Part shown: positions 12,983-26,834 of the stretch, piece after piece
Layout: the number at the start of each line of letters is the position of its first letter
Position numbering within the stretch: position 1 is the stretch's first letter
NCBI RefSeq assembly: GCF_949987515.2
Contig: NC_082689.1
Span: 70,616,267-70,680,266 of the forward strand
DNA from: Delphinus delphis
Taxonomy: Eukaryota > Chordata > Mammalia > Artiodactyla > Delphinidae
DNA: 64,000 nt
Direction of reading: 5' to 3'
Notes under the pieces: model-generated
Database searches by the model: none
What the model saw: only the letters and a program-made list of their open reading frames with translations
What the model was told of the DNA's origin: nothing
Made by a program: the position numbers and the translations under genes

Positions 12983-14935
12983 TGTGAGAATCCTGACCTC
13001 TGGAGACTTTGTACAGAAGGAGAAAAATGTTTTTCTTTTTTGCATACTGGTATGGAAGGAGTCCCACCTAAGAATTTAATTATGTTAGAATAGAAATTGG
13101 AATTTCAAAGTTTCTGTAGGTTCTTTGTGCTGCTGAATGGTAGAGATAATCACTGTTTTTCAGAGTTTCCCAATAGTTTTTGGAAATGAAAAGTAGATTG
13201 AAAACATATTGGAGGTTGAATGAGTGTAGAGACAGTTAAATGTCTCTGTACAAAATATAAGTATATTAGAAAACTGTGAGCTGGCAGCTGGAATATCTCG
13301 ACATGAAAAATAGAGTCCAGAAATGATGGCAAGCTCTGGCTTAAGGAATTCTGGCTAGTAAGGAATTCCCTCAGCAAAGAAAGAATGCTGACATTTTATG
13401 CCAGTGATGTCTAATATTAACTTTGAAGTCATTGCTTAGAATATACTATGCCAGTTCCCTCAAAGTTTAGTAAAAGCTTATTTACACACAAGTTTATGAG
13501 TGGTTCGCTAGGAAAATGAAGGACTCCAGGTCATACCAACAAAAGAAGTGTGGTGGGGGAGGGAGTGATGGATGGAGGAGAAGGGATTCAGAAGGTGACT
13601 TTCAGATCAGAGATCAAAATGTAATATGAGAAATTAGAATCAGAGGTAATCAGGAAAAACAACAGGCCCCCAATAATCTTTAGAGATATTGGGGAGAAAG
13701 AGGGGAGTTTAAGCCACTTAATTTGAATATGAAAGACAAAAATGACTGCTGAAGCTGAGGACTTGGGGATGCCTGGGTGGTTACATTTGGGAGATACTAG
13801 AAATATATAAAATACATATATTCACAAACATTTTTCCACTATGTGCTTTTGCATTTGAAACAAAATACAGAAAGTAAGAATCTGGTCATATCCAACCCTA
13901 TCAGGACCCTTTGATTTGTGATGTTATACCCTAAGAAGAGCATTGCCAGATCTTCTGGCCTATTCTTCAAACACTTCCTACCTAGAATCAGATTGCTTAA
14001 GGAATGCAATGGTAAATGATGTGGTTGCTGTGGTATGTTTCCGCCAGTGGGTTATGTTTCGTGTATTGCAGCAATGGGGCCCACAGAGCTAATACCAGAA
14101 AACACAGTGGGTATTGGAACAAGACTGTTTCAGTGTCCAAAGAATTCACAGTATATTGGGAGAGAAAGCCAAACACACACTTTATCATGATAAAATGTAA
14201 TAAGTGCTATAATAGAGACACTGTACATACCTGGTGTTGTGGGCACACAGAGAAGGTAGTTTCCCCTGCTTCCTGGGGAGGACATAAGGAGAGAGCCCGA
14301 AGAAAGCATTCATCCACAAGACAATGTATGATCTGTGATTTAAGAGTGTCTACCCATAAGAAAAGGAAGAGTGGGGCAACCGAGGCTGAGAGAACAATAT
14401 TGCACAAGGACTCAAGATGTCAAAGAGCTTATTTGGAGGACATGTAGATTGCATGGGGTTGCCCAGCAGGAAAATAGTGGAAAAATGGGCAGGAATCATA
14501 TCATAATTTACTAGCCATGACAGGTTAAGAATTTGAACTTTAAGATTAACCACTTTTATTATTCCAAGACATACATAGGGATTAGTAAATTGAAGCAATC
14601 ACCAGGGTCCTGTTTTGAAGGGGAGGGGGCAGGTCTGTAATAGCTGGAAGAGCTAGAATAAAACTCAGTTGCTGCTGCCAACCTGTATATTCCTTTCAAA
14701 CTTCTTAATTTCATCTCCTGACAGCATGTTGCTCTTGACTATAGTTCTTCCCTACATGATTAATACTACTAATTAAAGTTTTAAGATCTAGGTTTTTCTT
14801 GGTCCATAACTTTGAACCAGATACCATCTGGGTAAAAATGTTATTTCAGGCAGAGACACCCAAACAGCATTGTTTGTTCCAAAAGCTTCTACTCTAAACT
14901 ACTTTCATTCTCAGCATCATTTTTTAACGACCTCA
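11991..14935. other. Spacer, no gene seen; fragments of unnamed old repeats
   Basis: It holds a TG dinucleotide repeat (12947-12979) and a small hairpin (12541-12579). The stretch at about 14140-14330 resembles an ancient interspersed repeat whose family I cannot name. The 143-codon open frame at 14016-14447 crosses that repeat and shows no domain or splice context. Confidence 0.45.
12947..12979. repeat. (TG)n microsatellite
   Basis: About 16 TG units, ending in an interrupted 'tttgtgtg'. It is long enough to be length-variable between individuals. Confidence 0.95.
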
Positions 14936-15467
14936 TTTTTTTTTTAGTGCAGTTTTAGATTCATAGAAAAATTGAGAAGAATATTCAGAAACTTCCCATG
15001 TATCCCTGCCTCAAGTGCATAACCTCTCCTTTTAGCAACATCTATCACCAAAGGGTACGTTTGTTATAGTCGATGAGCCTACATTGACACCTCACAATCA
15101 CTTAACGTCCATAGTTTAACATAGGGCTCATTCTTGGTGGTGCACATTCTATGTGTTTAGACAAGTGTGTAATGACATGTATCCATCATTATAGTATCAT
15201 ACCAAGTATTTTCACTCCCCCAAAAATCGTTTGTGTTCTGCCTAATCATTCCTCCTCACTTTCTGTATTTCCTGGCAACCACTGATCTTTTTACTGTCTC
15301 TATAGTTTTGCCTTTACCAGAATGTCATATAGCTGGAGTCATACAGTATGTAGCCTTCTTGGATTGACTTCTTTCACATAGTAATATTCATTTAAAATTT
15401 TGTTATGTCTTTTCATGGATTAATAGCTCATGTTTTTTTAGCGCTGAATAATACTTCATTGTCTGAT
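14936..15467 (-). mobile_element. L1M 3' end, antisense
   Basis: Poly(T), then 'agtgcagttttagattcata' and later 'ggcaaccactgatctttt' and 'gaatgtcatatagctggagt'. These are characteristic of antisense L1M 3' sequence. It ends where a sense L1 ORF2 begins. Confidence 0.6.
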
Positions 15468-16492
15468 GGTTCAACATCTGAAAATCAATCACTGTGACTT
15501 ACCACATTAACATAATGAAGGATAAAAATCATGTGATCACCTCAATAGATGCAGAAAAAGCATTTGTCAAAATTTAACATCCTTTCATGATAAAAACTCT
15601 GAACAAGCGGGTATCAAAGGAAGTACCTCAAAATAATAAAGGCCATATATGACATGCCCCACAGCTAATGTCATACTCAAAGGTAACAAACAGAAAGCTC
15701 TTCTTCTAAGATCAGGATCAAGAAAAGAATGTCCACTCTCACCACTTTTATTCAGCATTGTACTGGAAGTCCTAGCCAGAGTAATTAGGTAAGAAAAACA
15801 AATGAAAGGCATCCAAATCAGAAAGGAAGAAATAAAGTTGTCACTATTTACAGATGTGAAAATTATTACACTATTTATAACTATTTATTACATATAAAAA
15901 AACCTAAAGAATCTACCTAAAAACTGCTAGAAATGATAAACAAATTTAGTAAAGTTACAGGATACAAAATCAATATACTAAAATGCTTAGGAATAAATTT
16001 AACTAAGGAGTTGAAAAATCTTTACAAGAAAAACTATAAAATATTGATGAAAGAAAATGAAGAAGAAAAAATGGAAAGTTATTCCATGCTCTTGGATTGG
16101 AAGAATTAATATCGTTAAAATATCCATACTACCCAAAGCAATCTACAGACTCAATGCGTTCCTATCAAAATTCCAATGGCATTTTTCATGGAAATAGAAC
16201 AAACAGTCCTAAAATTTGTGTGGTAACACAAAAGACCACAAATAACCAAAGCAATCTTGAAAAAGAACAAAGCTGGAGGCATCATACATCTTAATTTCAA
16301 TTTCACTTTTGCATTATTATCCAAAGAAAACAAAATCATTATTTCAAAGAGAGATCTGAACTCCCATGTTTATTGCAGCATTATTCACAATAGCTAAGGT
16401 ATGGAAACAACCTAAGGGCCTGTCAATGGATGAACAGATAAAGAAAATGTGATACTCTCTCTTTCTCTCTCTCTCTCTCTCTCACACACACA

Positions 16493-16535
<43 letters not shown>

Positions 16536-16663
16536 ACACACACCACTGAAATATGATTCAGCCTTAAAAAAGAAGGAAATCTTGTCACTTGCAACAACAT
16601 AAATGAACATGGAGGGCATTATGCTAAATGAAATAAATCAGAGAAAGAAAAATACTACATGAT
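15468..16663 (+). mobile_element. L1M ORF2 remnant, sense
   Basis: The + strand reads decayed ORF2, including the region before the reverse transcriptase active site ('atagatgcagaaaaagcatt') and later the 'cctatcaaaattccaatggc' segment. Past about 16340 it continues with the C-terminal part ('tgtttattgcagcattattc', 'gccttaaaaaagaaggaaat'). A TC/AC microsatellite interrupts it. There are many stops and frameshifts and no usable frame. Confidence 0.7.
16454..16542. repeat. Compound (TC)n(AC)n microsatellite
   Basis: A pure TC run changes directly to an AC run, with one 'actc' interruption and one 'atac'. It lies within L1M ORF2. On the minus strand it gives a GT/GA tract that creates spurious open frames. 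Confidence 0.95.
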
Positions 16664-19090
16664 ACCAGTTCTATGTGGAACCTGAAAAAAGAAATGCCAA
16701 GTTGAACTCATAAAAACAAGAGTAGAATGGTCTTTTGCCTCCCCATATAAACTTTAGAATCAGTTTGTTAATAGCCATGAAATAACTTGTTGGAACTTTG
16801 ATTGGGACTGCATTGAATCTATAGATTAAGTTGGGAAGAACTGACCTCTTGATGATATTAAGCCTATCTATCCATGAACATGAAACATCTCTCCATTTAC
16901 TTAGTTCTTTGATTTCATTCAACAGAGTTTTCTAGTTTTCCTCATATAGATCTCATACATATTTTATTAGATTTACGTTAATTATTTCTCTACTTACATA
17001 TATACACATATATATGATATATACATAATTAAATACATTGTTGTTATTACTAGTGTGAACAAACTACTACCTGTTAGATCAACTAAAAAGAAGGAAAACA
17101 AAAGTTTTAATTTTACATTTACCTTTACTTATTCCTTCTTTGATGTTCTTCCTTTCTTTATACAGAACCAAGTTTCTGACCTATATTATTTTCCTTCTTG
17201 CTAAAGAACTACTTGTAACATTTCTTATAAGGCAGGTCTGGCAACAAATTCCCTCAATTTTTGTTTGCCTGAGAAAGTCTTTACTTCTCCTTCAATTTTG
17301 AAAGATAATTTCACAGGGTACAAAATCAAGGTTGGTGAATTTTTTTCTCTCAACACTTGAAATATTTCACTTCACTCTCTTCTTGCATGCATGGTTTTGA
17401 AGGAAGTTGAATGTAATTCTTATCTTCGTTCTGTTTTAGGTGAGGTGTTTCTTCTCTAGCTTCTTTCAGGATTTTTTCTTTATCTCTGATTTTCTGTAGT
17501 TTGAAAATGATGTGGCTACATGTATTTTGGGGCATTCATCTTGCTTGGTGTTCTCTTAGTTTCCTGGATCCATGATTTGACATCTGTCATTAATTTGGGG
17601 GAACTTCTCAGTCATTATTGTTTCAAATATTTCTTCTATTCCTTTCTCTCTTTTTTCTCCTTTTGATATTCATATTACACTTATGTTACACCTTTTATAG
17701 TTGTTCCACAGTCCTTGAATATTCTGTTCTGTTTTTATCTTCAACGCTTGTTCTCTTTGCTTTTCAGTTTTGGAGGTTTCAGTTGAGATACCCTCAAACT
17801 CAGAGATATTTTCCTCAGCCATGTCCCATCTACTAATAAACCCATCGATGGTATTATATCAATGTTTTGTTAAGGATTTTTGAATTCATATTCATGAGAC
17901 ATATTGGTCTGTAATTTTCTTTTCTTGTAATGCCCTTTTTTGGTTTTGGTATTAGGGTAATGCTGACCTCATAGGATGTATTTCCTCTGTTTGTATCCTC
18001 TAAAAGAGATTGTACAGAATTAGTAAAATCTTTCATAACTGCTTGGTAGAATTCACAAGTGAACCCATCAGGGTCTGGTTCTTTCTATTTTAGAAGGTTA
18101 TTAATTATTGATTCAATCTCTTTATTGGATATAAGTTTATTCAGATTGCATATTTCTTCTTGTATAAGTTTGACAGATTGTGCCTTTCAAAATATTGTTT
18201 AAAATTTTTATTTCATCTTGGATATTAAATATGTGAGCACAGAGTTCTTTATAGTATTCCTCTATTATTCTTTTGTGTCCATGGAATTTGTAGTGATATC
18301 CCTCCCTTCATGATTGATATTAATGATTTGTTCTTCTCCTTTTTAAAAATTAACTTGGCTAGAGACATTAGTTTTATTATTTCCAAATAACAAGCTTTTC
18401 ATTCATTTATTTTCTCTTGATTTCCTGTTTTCAATTTCATTGATTTCTGCTTTTATTTTTATTATTTCTTTTCCACTGTTTACTTTGGATTTGATTTGCT
18501 CTTTTTCTAATTTCTTAAAGTGGAAGCTTAGATTATTGATTTTAGATCTTCCTTCCTTGCTCATATGTATATTAAATAGTATAGATTTCCCTTGAAGCAC
18601 TGTTTTCTCTGCATCTCACAAATTTTGTTATGTGTTCATTTTCATTTAGTTCAAAGTATTTTTCATTTCTCATAAGATTTCTCCTTTAACCCATGTTATT
18701 TAGAAATATGTTGTTTAGCCTCCAAGTGTTTAGAGATTTTCCAACTATCTTTCTATTATTGACTTCTAGTTTAATTCCATTGTGATATGAAAGCATACAG
18801 TGTATGATTCCTATTTTTTTAACTTGATAAGGTGTGTTTTATGTGCATATTTTAGAGATTTTTGTAAGACTGGTTATTTGGGGAGAGGGTATTGCTAAAT
18901 ATGTGAAAAATTGGTTAGACAATGCCTATTGACTGGAGTGTTTTACTAGTAAATCCTTGACATTTAATGTTCAATCTTAGACTTTATTCTGCAACACCAC
19001 TTGTACCTATGGGTCAATCTGATGCTGTGTTTTGGCAACTTGTCCCTGCATCAAGTATTGATATATAGCTTTGACTGGTATTCCACTATT
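16664..19090 (-). mobile_element. Mosaic antisense L1M (ORF2 / ORF1 / ORF2 order)
   Basis: 16664-16990 encodes, on the minus strand, the post-RT ORF2 segment ([12 protein letters not shown], then F-I-W-G-G-K-R-P). 17050-17830 is antisense ORF1: it parallels 44450-44900 in L1-B, including 'gtttcctggatccatg' versus 'gtttcctggacttggg'. 17831-19090 is the N-terminal to middle part of ORF2 (S-I-T-L-I-P-K-P, then R-P-I-C-L-M-N). An intact L1 would not have ORF1 between two ORF2 parts, so this is a nested or rearranged element. The FADD active-site region is missing. Confidence 0.65.
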
Positions 19091-21555
19091 TTGGTCCAGG
19101 AAGTAGTATAAGGCATACACATTTTGGCTGGGTGCAGATTACTATGAGAACAGCTCTCCAGCCCCAGCATTGCAACAAGCCTACAATGCATCTTTTGAAG
19201 AAAAAAATTCCCCCTTTGCCATCACTGGTTGAGACAGGTCAGATCTGACATTGCCAAGGGAACCACCTGAGGGCTTTCCTCAAGCCTCTGATGGTTGCTT
19301 GCTTCACAGAATTTTATCTGTAATTAAATCTATTTTGTCTAATTTAAGAACAGACTCTGGTAAAGATTACGGCTTTAGTGTAAAAGACAAGTAGAATTCT
19401 TTTTAATTGCAGACATTTTAGAGCTGTATAATCTTTTACTCTTACTTTGTTTAAGTTTTTCCAACTTGACTTTGCGTACTGCTTAATCTCTTTGTGTCCC
19501 AACATTTTAATTTTCTAAAGGGACAGCCAATTTCAAAAGCCTTTGAAAAAGAGTATATATTGTTTTAAAATATATATTTTCGAGAGTATTTAAAATTTGG
19601 CTGAATTGTAATGAGATGAACTGGCTTAATGTCAGTGCCATAAATTCAGTTAACCTCAAAGTCACTAAATCTGATTTATAAAAAGAGCATAATTCTACAT
19701 AAAAATGGTGTTTTACACTTCATTAGATTTGATTGATCTCAATCACTGTTATATATTTGCTACAGATTAGCTTAAACAGGATTTCAACTTTTTGGTGCTT
19801 CCAGCTTTATATTCCTTAGATTCTAACATATCTTCTTAATTACTTGCCTCCTGATAGATTAAAAATCCTTGTACATTGAAGAGATTAAATATTACTGTGC
19901 TTTTAAAGAGATTAGGTTCTCTCTGAGAGAGAAAAAATGGAACCATTGAAAAATGGAAGCTTATCGCCCTGCCTGAAATATAATCCTATCCCTGTATAGG
20001 GAAGCATACAGAACAGTTCAGTGAACCTTCCCACAAATGGCATTTTCTTGCTTTCTATCATGCTGGAAAATAGAACATAAATTCATTTTTTGAATATCTA
20101 TATAGTTTTAGTGAGTTTGAGTCTAATGTGGAAGGTCCCTCAGAACTTACCTCAAGATTAGATTTAACTAGCTCGGAACTCAAGGCCTGAGAAAGAACAG
20201 GCTAATCTTTGGTGCAAACTTGAGGGAGCCAGAAAGGTCTCTTTTCACAGGCCATTACAGTAGCAATGACTTGATCACCATTTGCCTTTAGTGCCTTCAC
20301 AGACTGGGATCTTAACAATAAAACCATTTATATTCCTTTAATATACTGGTGGTCTCCTCCTTAAGAGCAGTGAGCATCTCACAATGCATATTTGTAAGAT
20401 TGGTACATTTTCTCATGTCATTCCTTCTTAAATCCAGTCTCTTAGCACTCCTCACAAAATCCAATAAAATAGTTTTCTTGGATAAAAAATTTGGGGGAGA
20501 AAAAGGAGAGATTGTCAAATTAAGAACCTAACAATCAAACCACTTTAAAATCTTACATCCTCCTTTGATGACTTTATTTTTTCCATTCCTGACCCTTTCT
20601 CCCAACACAGGAACATAAACAAACAAACCCTCCAAACTGGTAGGAGTTCCAGAAAAAAAGAAATATTCTAAAGCATAGAAGAGTGTAACAAAGGCAGTTA
20701 ATGGTCCGCCTATACAAATTTCCCTCTTTTTCTGTGGTAATAAAATCTCTAATTTTTATCTGGGAACGTGGCTACTCAGAACAAAGATTATTTTCTCCAG
20801 CCTTGTTTTCATCTAAATGTGGCTGTGTGGCTACATTCTGGCCAGTGAGTGGTATGTGGCAGTGTCTTGTGGCAGCATCTGAGAACCTTTCTTAAAAGAA
20901 GCTAGTGTGTGTCTTTTGCCCTTTCTTCTTTATCCTGTACTATCTTCTAGATGGAATTCAGATGTCATGCCTGGACCTGATAAAACCTGGAAAGAACCTT
21001 GGTAATGGCACCTCTTTCTCTGAAGATCCCTTCTTTGAACTGCCTGTTACTAGAATTCCACATGAAGAAAAATCACCTTTTATTTTGTTTCAACTACTGT
21101 TTTTCAGGCACTTTTTACTTGCAGCCAAACCTACCTCTAACTAGTATTATATATTTAACATTTCTCATCCTTATTGGAAAGATTTTTCCCAAAGTTATTA
21201 ATTACAACAAATATTTATTTCAATTACTGTAATTTGCAAATTAAAAGGTCAACAAATATTTGAAATGTCAGTCTTTTTTATTTTTGTGCACCAATAAGAA
21301 AATTTGCATTCTACACTCAAAATGTATTTGTATATAAATTATCATCTTTAAAATAATCTTGACAATCAGTTCTTCATCTTCTGAAATATCATTATTGATT
21401 TAAGGATGACCACACTGATACAAATGATCATTGTGAATCTAATAATACCTCACCCCAACTTTGTGGTCCAATTCTTCTGTGTCAGTATTATTATTTTTTG
21501 AAACATCTAAAAAATGATGGTGTTGTTTCTGGTTCTACATGAAAGAAGTTTGGAA
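19091..21555. other. AT-rich spacer, no gene seen
   Basis: No convincing exon. 20700-20960 resembles an old interspersed repeat ('gtgtggctacattctggcca' context), family not assigned. The open frames at 20905-21232 overlap in two phases and have no family match that I recognise. Confidence 0.45.
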
Positions 21556-21559
21556 GTCA

Positions 21560-24085
21560 CCATTGCATCCTAACAACAAATAAAAAGTTGAATAGACTGA
21601 AAAATCAACAACATTTTTTGGGTTCATAAGAGATATGAAGACACAAGACAAATCGCTGCTCCTGATATTGAAGAGAAAGATAGGTAAATATGGGGAGTCA
21701 CAGCTAACCAGGGCAGAGACTCACCAGAAACCATTATGGGAACCAGTGACCGGATAGGAAAACCTGAACTGTAATTTATAAATTTCTGGAGATTCGGTGT
21801 GGACCACTCTGACAATCAAAAACTCCAAGGAGACCCAGTCATAAGGTGGGGTTCCACAATACTGTGAGATTTACCTCTAGGAGTTTGAAAGGGTTCCCAC
21901 AGTAAATATCAGAGGAAATTCCCCTTCAGCTTCTGACAGGGAGAGAAGAAGAGGAACTATTTGTAAATATGTCACAGCATGCTGTTTTTTCTTAAAAGTC
22001 TGCCCTTACGAGAAACTGGCTAACCAGAGCCTAACCTGCTGGGTATTATCAGAGCCGAGCAGAACTTGGGGAAGGGAAATAACCCAACTCAAGCCCACTC
22101 GAGCCCCACTCCAGCCATCCCCTTACAACTGAAGGAGGAAAAAAACCCTGAGAAACACTTGTGAATTTCATAGTGTGGAGGCATAAGCTCACTAAAAGGT
22201 CAAGACCTAATTATAGGACTGTAGAACACTTCCCTCTCTCCCACCTCTCAACACCACATTACTAAAGGCCTATTTACAGCAGGTTTTTTTTTAATCTAAT
22301 ACATCATGTCTGACTATCAAGAAAAAAATTACAAAGCATAACAAAAGGCAAATATCACAATTTGAAGAGATAGAATGAACATCGGAACCAGGGATATTGG
22401 AATTATCAAACTGGGAGTTTAAAACTACTGTGATTAATATGCTAAGGACTCTAATGGATAAAATATAAGGCATTCAAGAACATATGGCAAGGTAAACAGG
22501 GAGATGGAACTCCTAAGAAAACACTAAAAAGAAATGCTAGAGATAAAAAAACACTGTAACAGAAATGTATTGTATTAGCAAATAGAATCCAACAGTGTAT
22601 AAAATGAATTATACAGCACAACAAAGTGGGGGTTTATCTCAGATATGCAAAGTTGACTCAACATTTGAAAACCAATTAATGTAGTCCATATCAATAGGCT
22701 AGAGGAAAAAAAACACATGATAATATTAACAAATGCAGAAAAAGTATTTGACAAAATCCAACACCTGTTTATGATAAAAATTCTCAGCAAACTAAGAATA
22801 AAATGAAACTTCCATTACTAGATAAAAAAAATTTACATAAAACCTACAGCTAACATTATTCTTCATGGTGAGAAACTCAGACTTTCCTACTAAGATCAGG
22901 TTCAAGACAAAGATATCCCTTCTCACCATTCCTTTTCAATATTGTACTGGCATTCCTAACTAATGCAATAAGACAAGAAAAGGAAGTAAAAGGTACACAG
23001 ATTTGGAAGGAAGAAATAAAACTGTTCCCAGATGATATAATATCTGTGTAGAAAATCTGAAAGAATTAAAAACTAATAAGATTTCAATTATAAGTGAAAT
23101 CATAAATGAAAGATAATAATCTGGAACTAATAAGTGATCAAAACAAGGTTGTAGGATACAAGGTTAATATACAAAAGTCAATTTTTCTCCCACATACCAG
23201 AAATGGACAGGTGGAATTTGAAATTAAAAACACAATGCCATTTACATTAGCATCCTCAAAAATGAAATACTTGGGTATAAGTCTAGCAAAATTTGTGTAA
23301 TATCTATATGAGGAAAACTATTAAACTCTAATGAAAGAAGAACTACATAAATGGAGAGATATTTCATGTTTATGGATAAGTAGACTCAATACCATTAAGA
23401 TGTCAATTCTTCCCAACTTAATCTATAGATTCAGTGCCATCCCAATAAAAATCCCAGCAAGTTATTTTACAAATAGCAAAACACTGATTTTAAAGTTCAT
23501 ATGGAGAAGCAAAAGACCCAGAATTGGCAATACAATACAACTTCATGACTTACTAAAAAGATACAGTAATAGAAATAGACACACACAAATATTGTCAACT
23601 AATCAATGACAAATGAGCAAAGGCAATACAATAGAGGAAAGATAGTCTTTTCAACAATGATGCTGTAACAACTGGACAAACACATGAAAAAAAATTGAAT
23701 GTAGACATAGACCTTACACAATTTACAAAAATTAACTCCACATGGATCATAGACCTAAATGTAAAACTCTTAAAAGAGAACATAGAGAAAACCTAGATGA
23801 CCTTGTGTATGGTGATGACTCTTTAGGTAGAATACTAAGGCACAATCCATGAAAAAAAACTATGTACACACCAAGAATGAACGCTAATGTAAACAATGAA
23901 CTTTGGGTGATACTGATCGGTTAATGTAGGTTCATCAGTTGTAACAAGTGTACCACCCTGGTGTAGGATGGTGACAGTGGGGAAGACTGTGTGTAGGGGG
24001 CAAGGGAGTACATGGGAAATCTGTACCTTCTACTCAATTTTTCTGTGAACCTAAAACTGCTCTAAGAATTAAAGTCTATTTTAAA
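21560..24085 (+). mobile_element. L1M, sense, internally deleted
   Basis: 21560-22290 is L1M upstream sequence. 22370-22560 is the ORF1 N-terminal region ('atgctaaggactctaatgga', 'ggagatggaactcctaag'). At about 22570 it jumps into the ORF2 reverse transcriptase region ('aaatgcagaaaaagtatttg', 'gagaaactcagactttcc', then 'ccagatgatataat' in place of the FADD core). It ends with the post-RT domain ([12 protein letters not shown] near 23430) and a 3' UTR ending 'aaactgctctaagaattaaa'. The ORF1 C-terminus and the endonuclease are deleted. Confidence 0.65.
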
Positions 24086-25222
24086 AAATAAATGACATAA
24101 AGAGATATTCCATACAGACACTAAGCATAAGAAAGCTGGTGTCACTATATTAATGTCAGAAAAATGTTGTCTTCAATATAGGGAGTATTACCATAGATAC
24201 AGAGGGACATTTCATAATGATTAAGAAGTCAATTCCCCCCAAAAGCACAATGTACCTAAATGTATATGCATTTGATAATAGAACTCCAAAATATATGATG
24301 CAAAAACTAACAGAATTAAAGCAGAATATAGACATATCTACAATCCTCATCAGAGATTTAACTTCAGTTTATCAATAATTGAGGACATAAGTCAACCAAA
24401 AACAATCTGTAATAATGTGGAAAATTTGAACAACTATCGACCAATTTGTCCTCACTGACATTTATAAAATATTATAACCAATCACTGTAGAACATAGATT
24501 CTTCTCAAGCATATATGGGATTATCACCAAAATAGACCTCATGCTAAGTCATAAATCAGCAAGAGAATACAAATGTCCAATAAGTATGTGAAATGGTACA
24601 TCGGAGAAATGCAAGTAAAATCATGAGATATAAATTCACATCCATTAGGAATGGCAAAAATTAGAAAGGCAGACAATATCAGATATTGGTGAGGAATTAG
24701 AACAATGAAAACTCTCACACGTTGTTGGTGGGAAGCAGCCCAGCAATGTATTTTAAAGGGAATCATGACCCTAAGAGACATATAAACTATTTTATAAAAA
24801 TTATGTACAAGAATGTTCATAGTAGATTTTTGAAAATAATTTCCCCAAATTGGAAATAACCCCTTGACCATCAAAATGAGAATGGATAAGAAAACTGTGG
24901 TGTATTTATTGATACTTAATGGAATGCCACTCAGCAATGAAAATGAATGAATTTCTGATGCCTGGAATGGCATGGACAAATCACAAAAATATTACATTGG
25001 GCAAAAGCCAGAGAGAAAGAGTGCATATTTTATGATCCCATTTATTTAAAGTTCTAAGTAAACAAAACAAATTTGTGATCAGAACAAGGGTTGCCTCTCA
25101 GAAATAAGGGGACTTTCCAGATTATGGGTTGCACAGGTATGATTATTTCTAACATCATTTAATTATACACTTAAATATATGCTTTTTCTTATATGTAAAT
25201 CATATCTCAATAAAAAGGAGTA
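24086..25222 (+). mobile_element. Second sense L1M, endonuclease piece joined to 3' end
   Basis: 24120-24530 carries decayed endonuclease sequence (Y-A-F-D-N-R-T-P-K-Y-M like, then F-F-S-S-I-Y-G). From about 24560 it continues with the ORF2 C-terminal part and a 3' end running to 'ctcaataaaaagg'. The reverse transcriptase is missing, so this too is internally deleted or a join of two copies. Confidence 0.55.
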
Positions 25223-26834
25223 TGTGTAGAAGGAAAAGATACTCTCACTTTATTAGAAAAGAAAAATGCATCCCTCCAATATCCTGACAGTTTGGCAGAA
25301 AGTCAAATCCATTTTCAAGTATTCTCTTTTTCTACAGAGAGATAATTAGAACAAATTATCTGATGGGTGCAGTGTTGAGAGAGTATTTGTTGATGTTGAT
25401 ACCAATTTATGATTTTGAAAATAGAAAGTCCAAAGAAACTGATTAGAGGACTTGGTCTCAATTCATATCAAGATATAACTTTGGATTTAAAAAAAAAGGC
25501 AAAGTATATGTATTCTCTATACATATTGCAGAAATAAAACTGGATAGGACTATTTCATAAGAGCACTATTAATTTTCAGTTTAATTTATGCTCCTAGCTT
25601 TTTAACCCCTTTGGCTTCTCTTGCAAAATCTATTAAGAAAGGAATTCCAAGGTCAAATTCTGTTTCTACCCTTACCCAGTGGAATGTTAAGAAACTTCAT
25701 GGTTTGCCACAGGGCAACCAGCACAATGTAGAAAAAGAAAGCAGGATTCCTGCTACCCATTATGAATCTCCTCCTCTGCCTTAATCTTGTTCTAATCCTT
25801 ATTTATTTATTTATAAGTTCAGGAAGCTCTTATCCAAAGTCCCTTTACTAATTCATACATCAAGCAAGCGTTTTTTATTCAATACCAAGGAAAAGTAATT
25901 ATTTCTGAAAAATATTCAATGCCATTTCAATCAAATCCCTCTAACCTGTAAAATCCTGACAGTGTGTTTTAGAGAATTTGATGACTCTTTTTAAACTCTT
26001 TAGAAAGGAGGCTCTCAGATGTATTGCTGTGTTCACATATGTCCATGCATGAGTGAATAAAGCAATTAAGGTATCCTTAGGTAGTATGCTAAACCCTTAC
26101 AGGGAGACTTTGTTAGAAAACTTGGCATCTGATGCCAAGGCTACTGATCTTGCTTCCTTATTTGCAACAAAGCATTTCGTTTCTAAAAATTATGCTTAGG
26201 AATTAATTTACCTTTTGCCAACTGATGAGTGAGGTTTATCTTAATTTGAATAAACCATAAATGTCCATTCATCAGTTATGATCCTTGTTACGGCAGGCTG
26301 CCAAGAAACAGCAGGTGTCTGGGCCAGAGTTTACTCAACTATAAGATGAACACTTTTCCTATGTTTGAAAGCTATGAATCCTCTTTTTGACTTTGGGCCA
26401 AATATTTAATGGCTCTGAGTCTTGGTTTTCTTGTCTGTAAAGAGGTTGATTATATGGAATGTATATTTTAGTTCTACAATTCTGTGGACATATGATTGAT
26501 AGCAAAGGAAGAGATTATTGATAGCACTAGCACAGGACCTGACTCAAAACTCTGTGTAAACACAGAGTTAAAGCCAAAACAATGCCTGGGTGATGTATCA
26601 GAGTCTGATGTCATACTATAAATGGAATTAGGAAAATGGTCCTCATCCTCAAGAAACTTACCTTCTACTTTGGGCCATAAGACAAACATAAAGAAGTAAC
26701 AAATGGCAATGCATAATGAAGTGTAAGAATAAACATTACCTAAAATCTAAGGGTTGGAAGAGTGCATTGAGAGTGTAGCTTACAACTAACTACAACTAAC
26801 AGTTCCATCGTCTCTTTCTTTGCCCATATACTTT
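25223..26834. other. Spacer with one MIR, no gene seen
   Basis: 26385-26465 resembles sense MIR ('gactttgggccaaatattta', 'ttttcttgtctgtaaagagg'). The rest is unique-looking AT-rich sequence. A perfect palindrome lies at 26548-26569. Confidence 0.45.

Noticed and set aside
12861..13067. Threonine/histidine-repeat protein
   Set aside because: The repeat is the translated (TG)n microsatellite on the opposite strand.
14016..14447. 143-codon + strand open frame as a novel gene
   Set aside because: It has no recognisable domain, no splice or promoter context, overlaps frames on the other strand, and crosses what looks like an ancient repeat.
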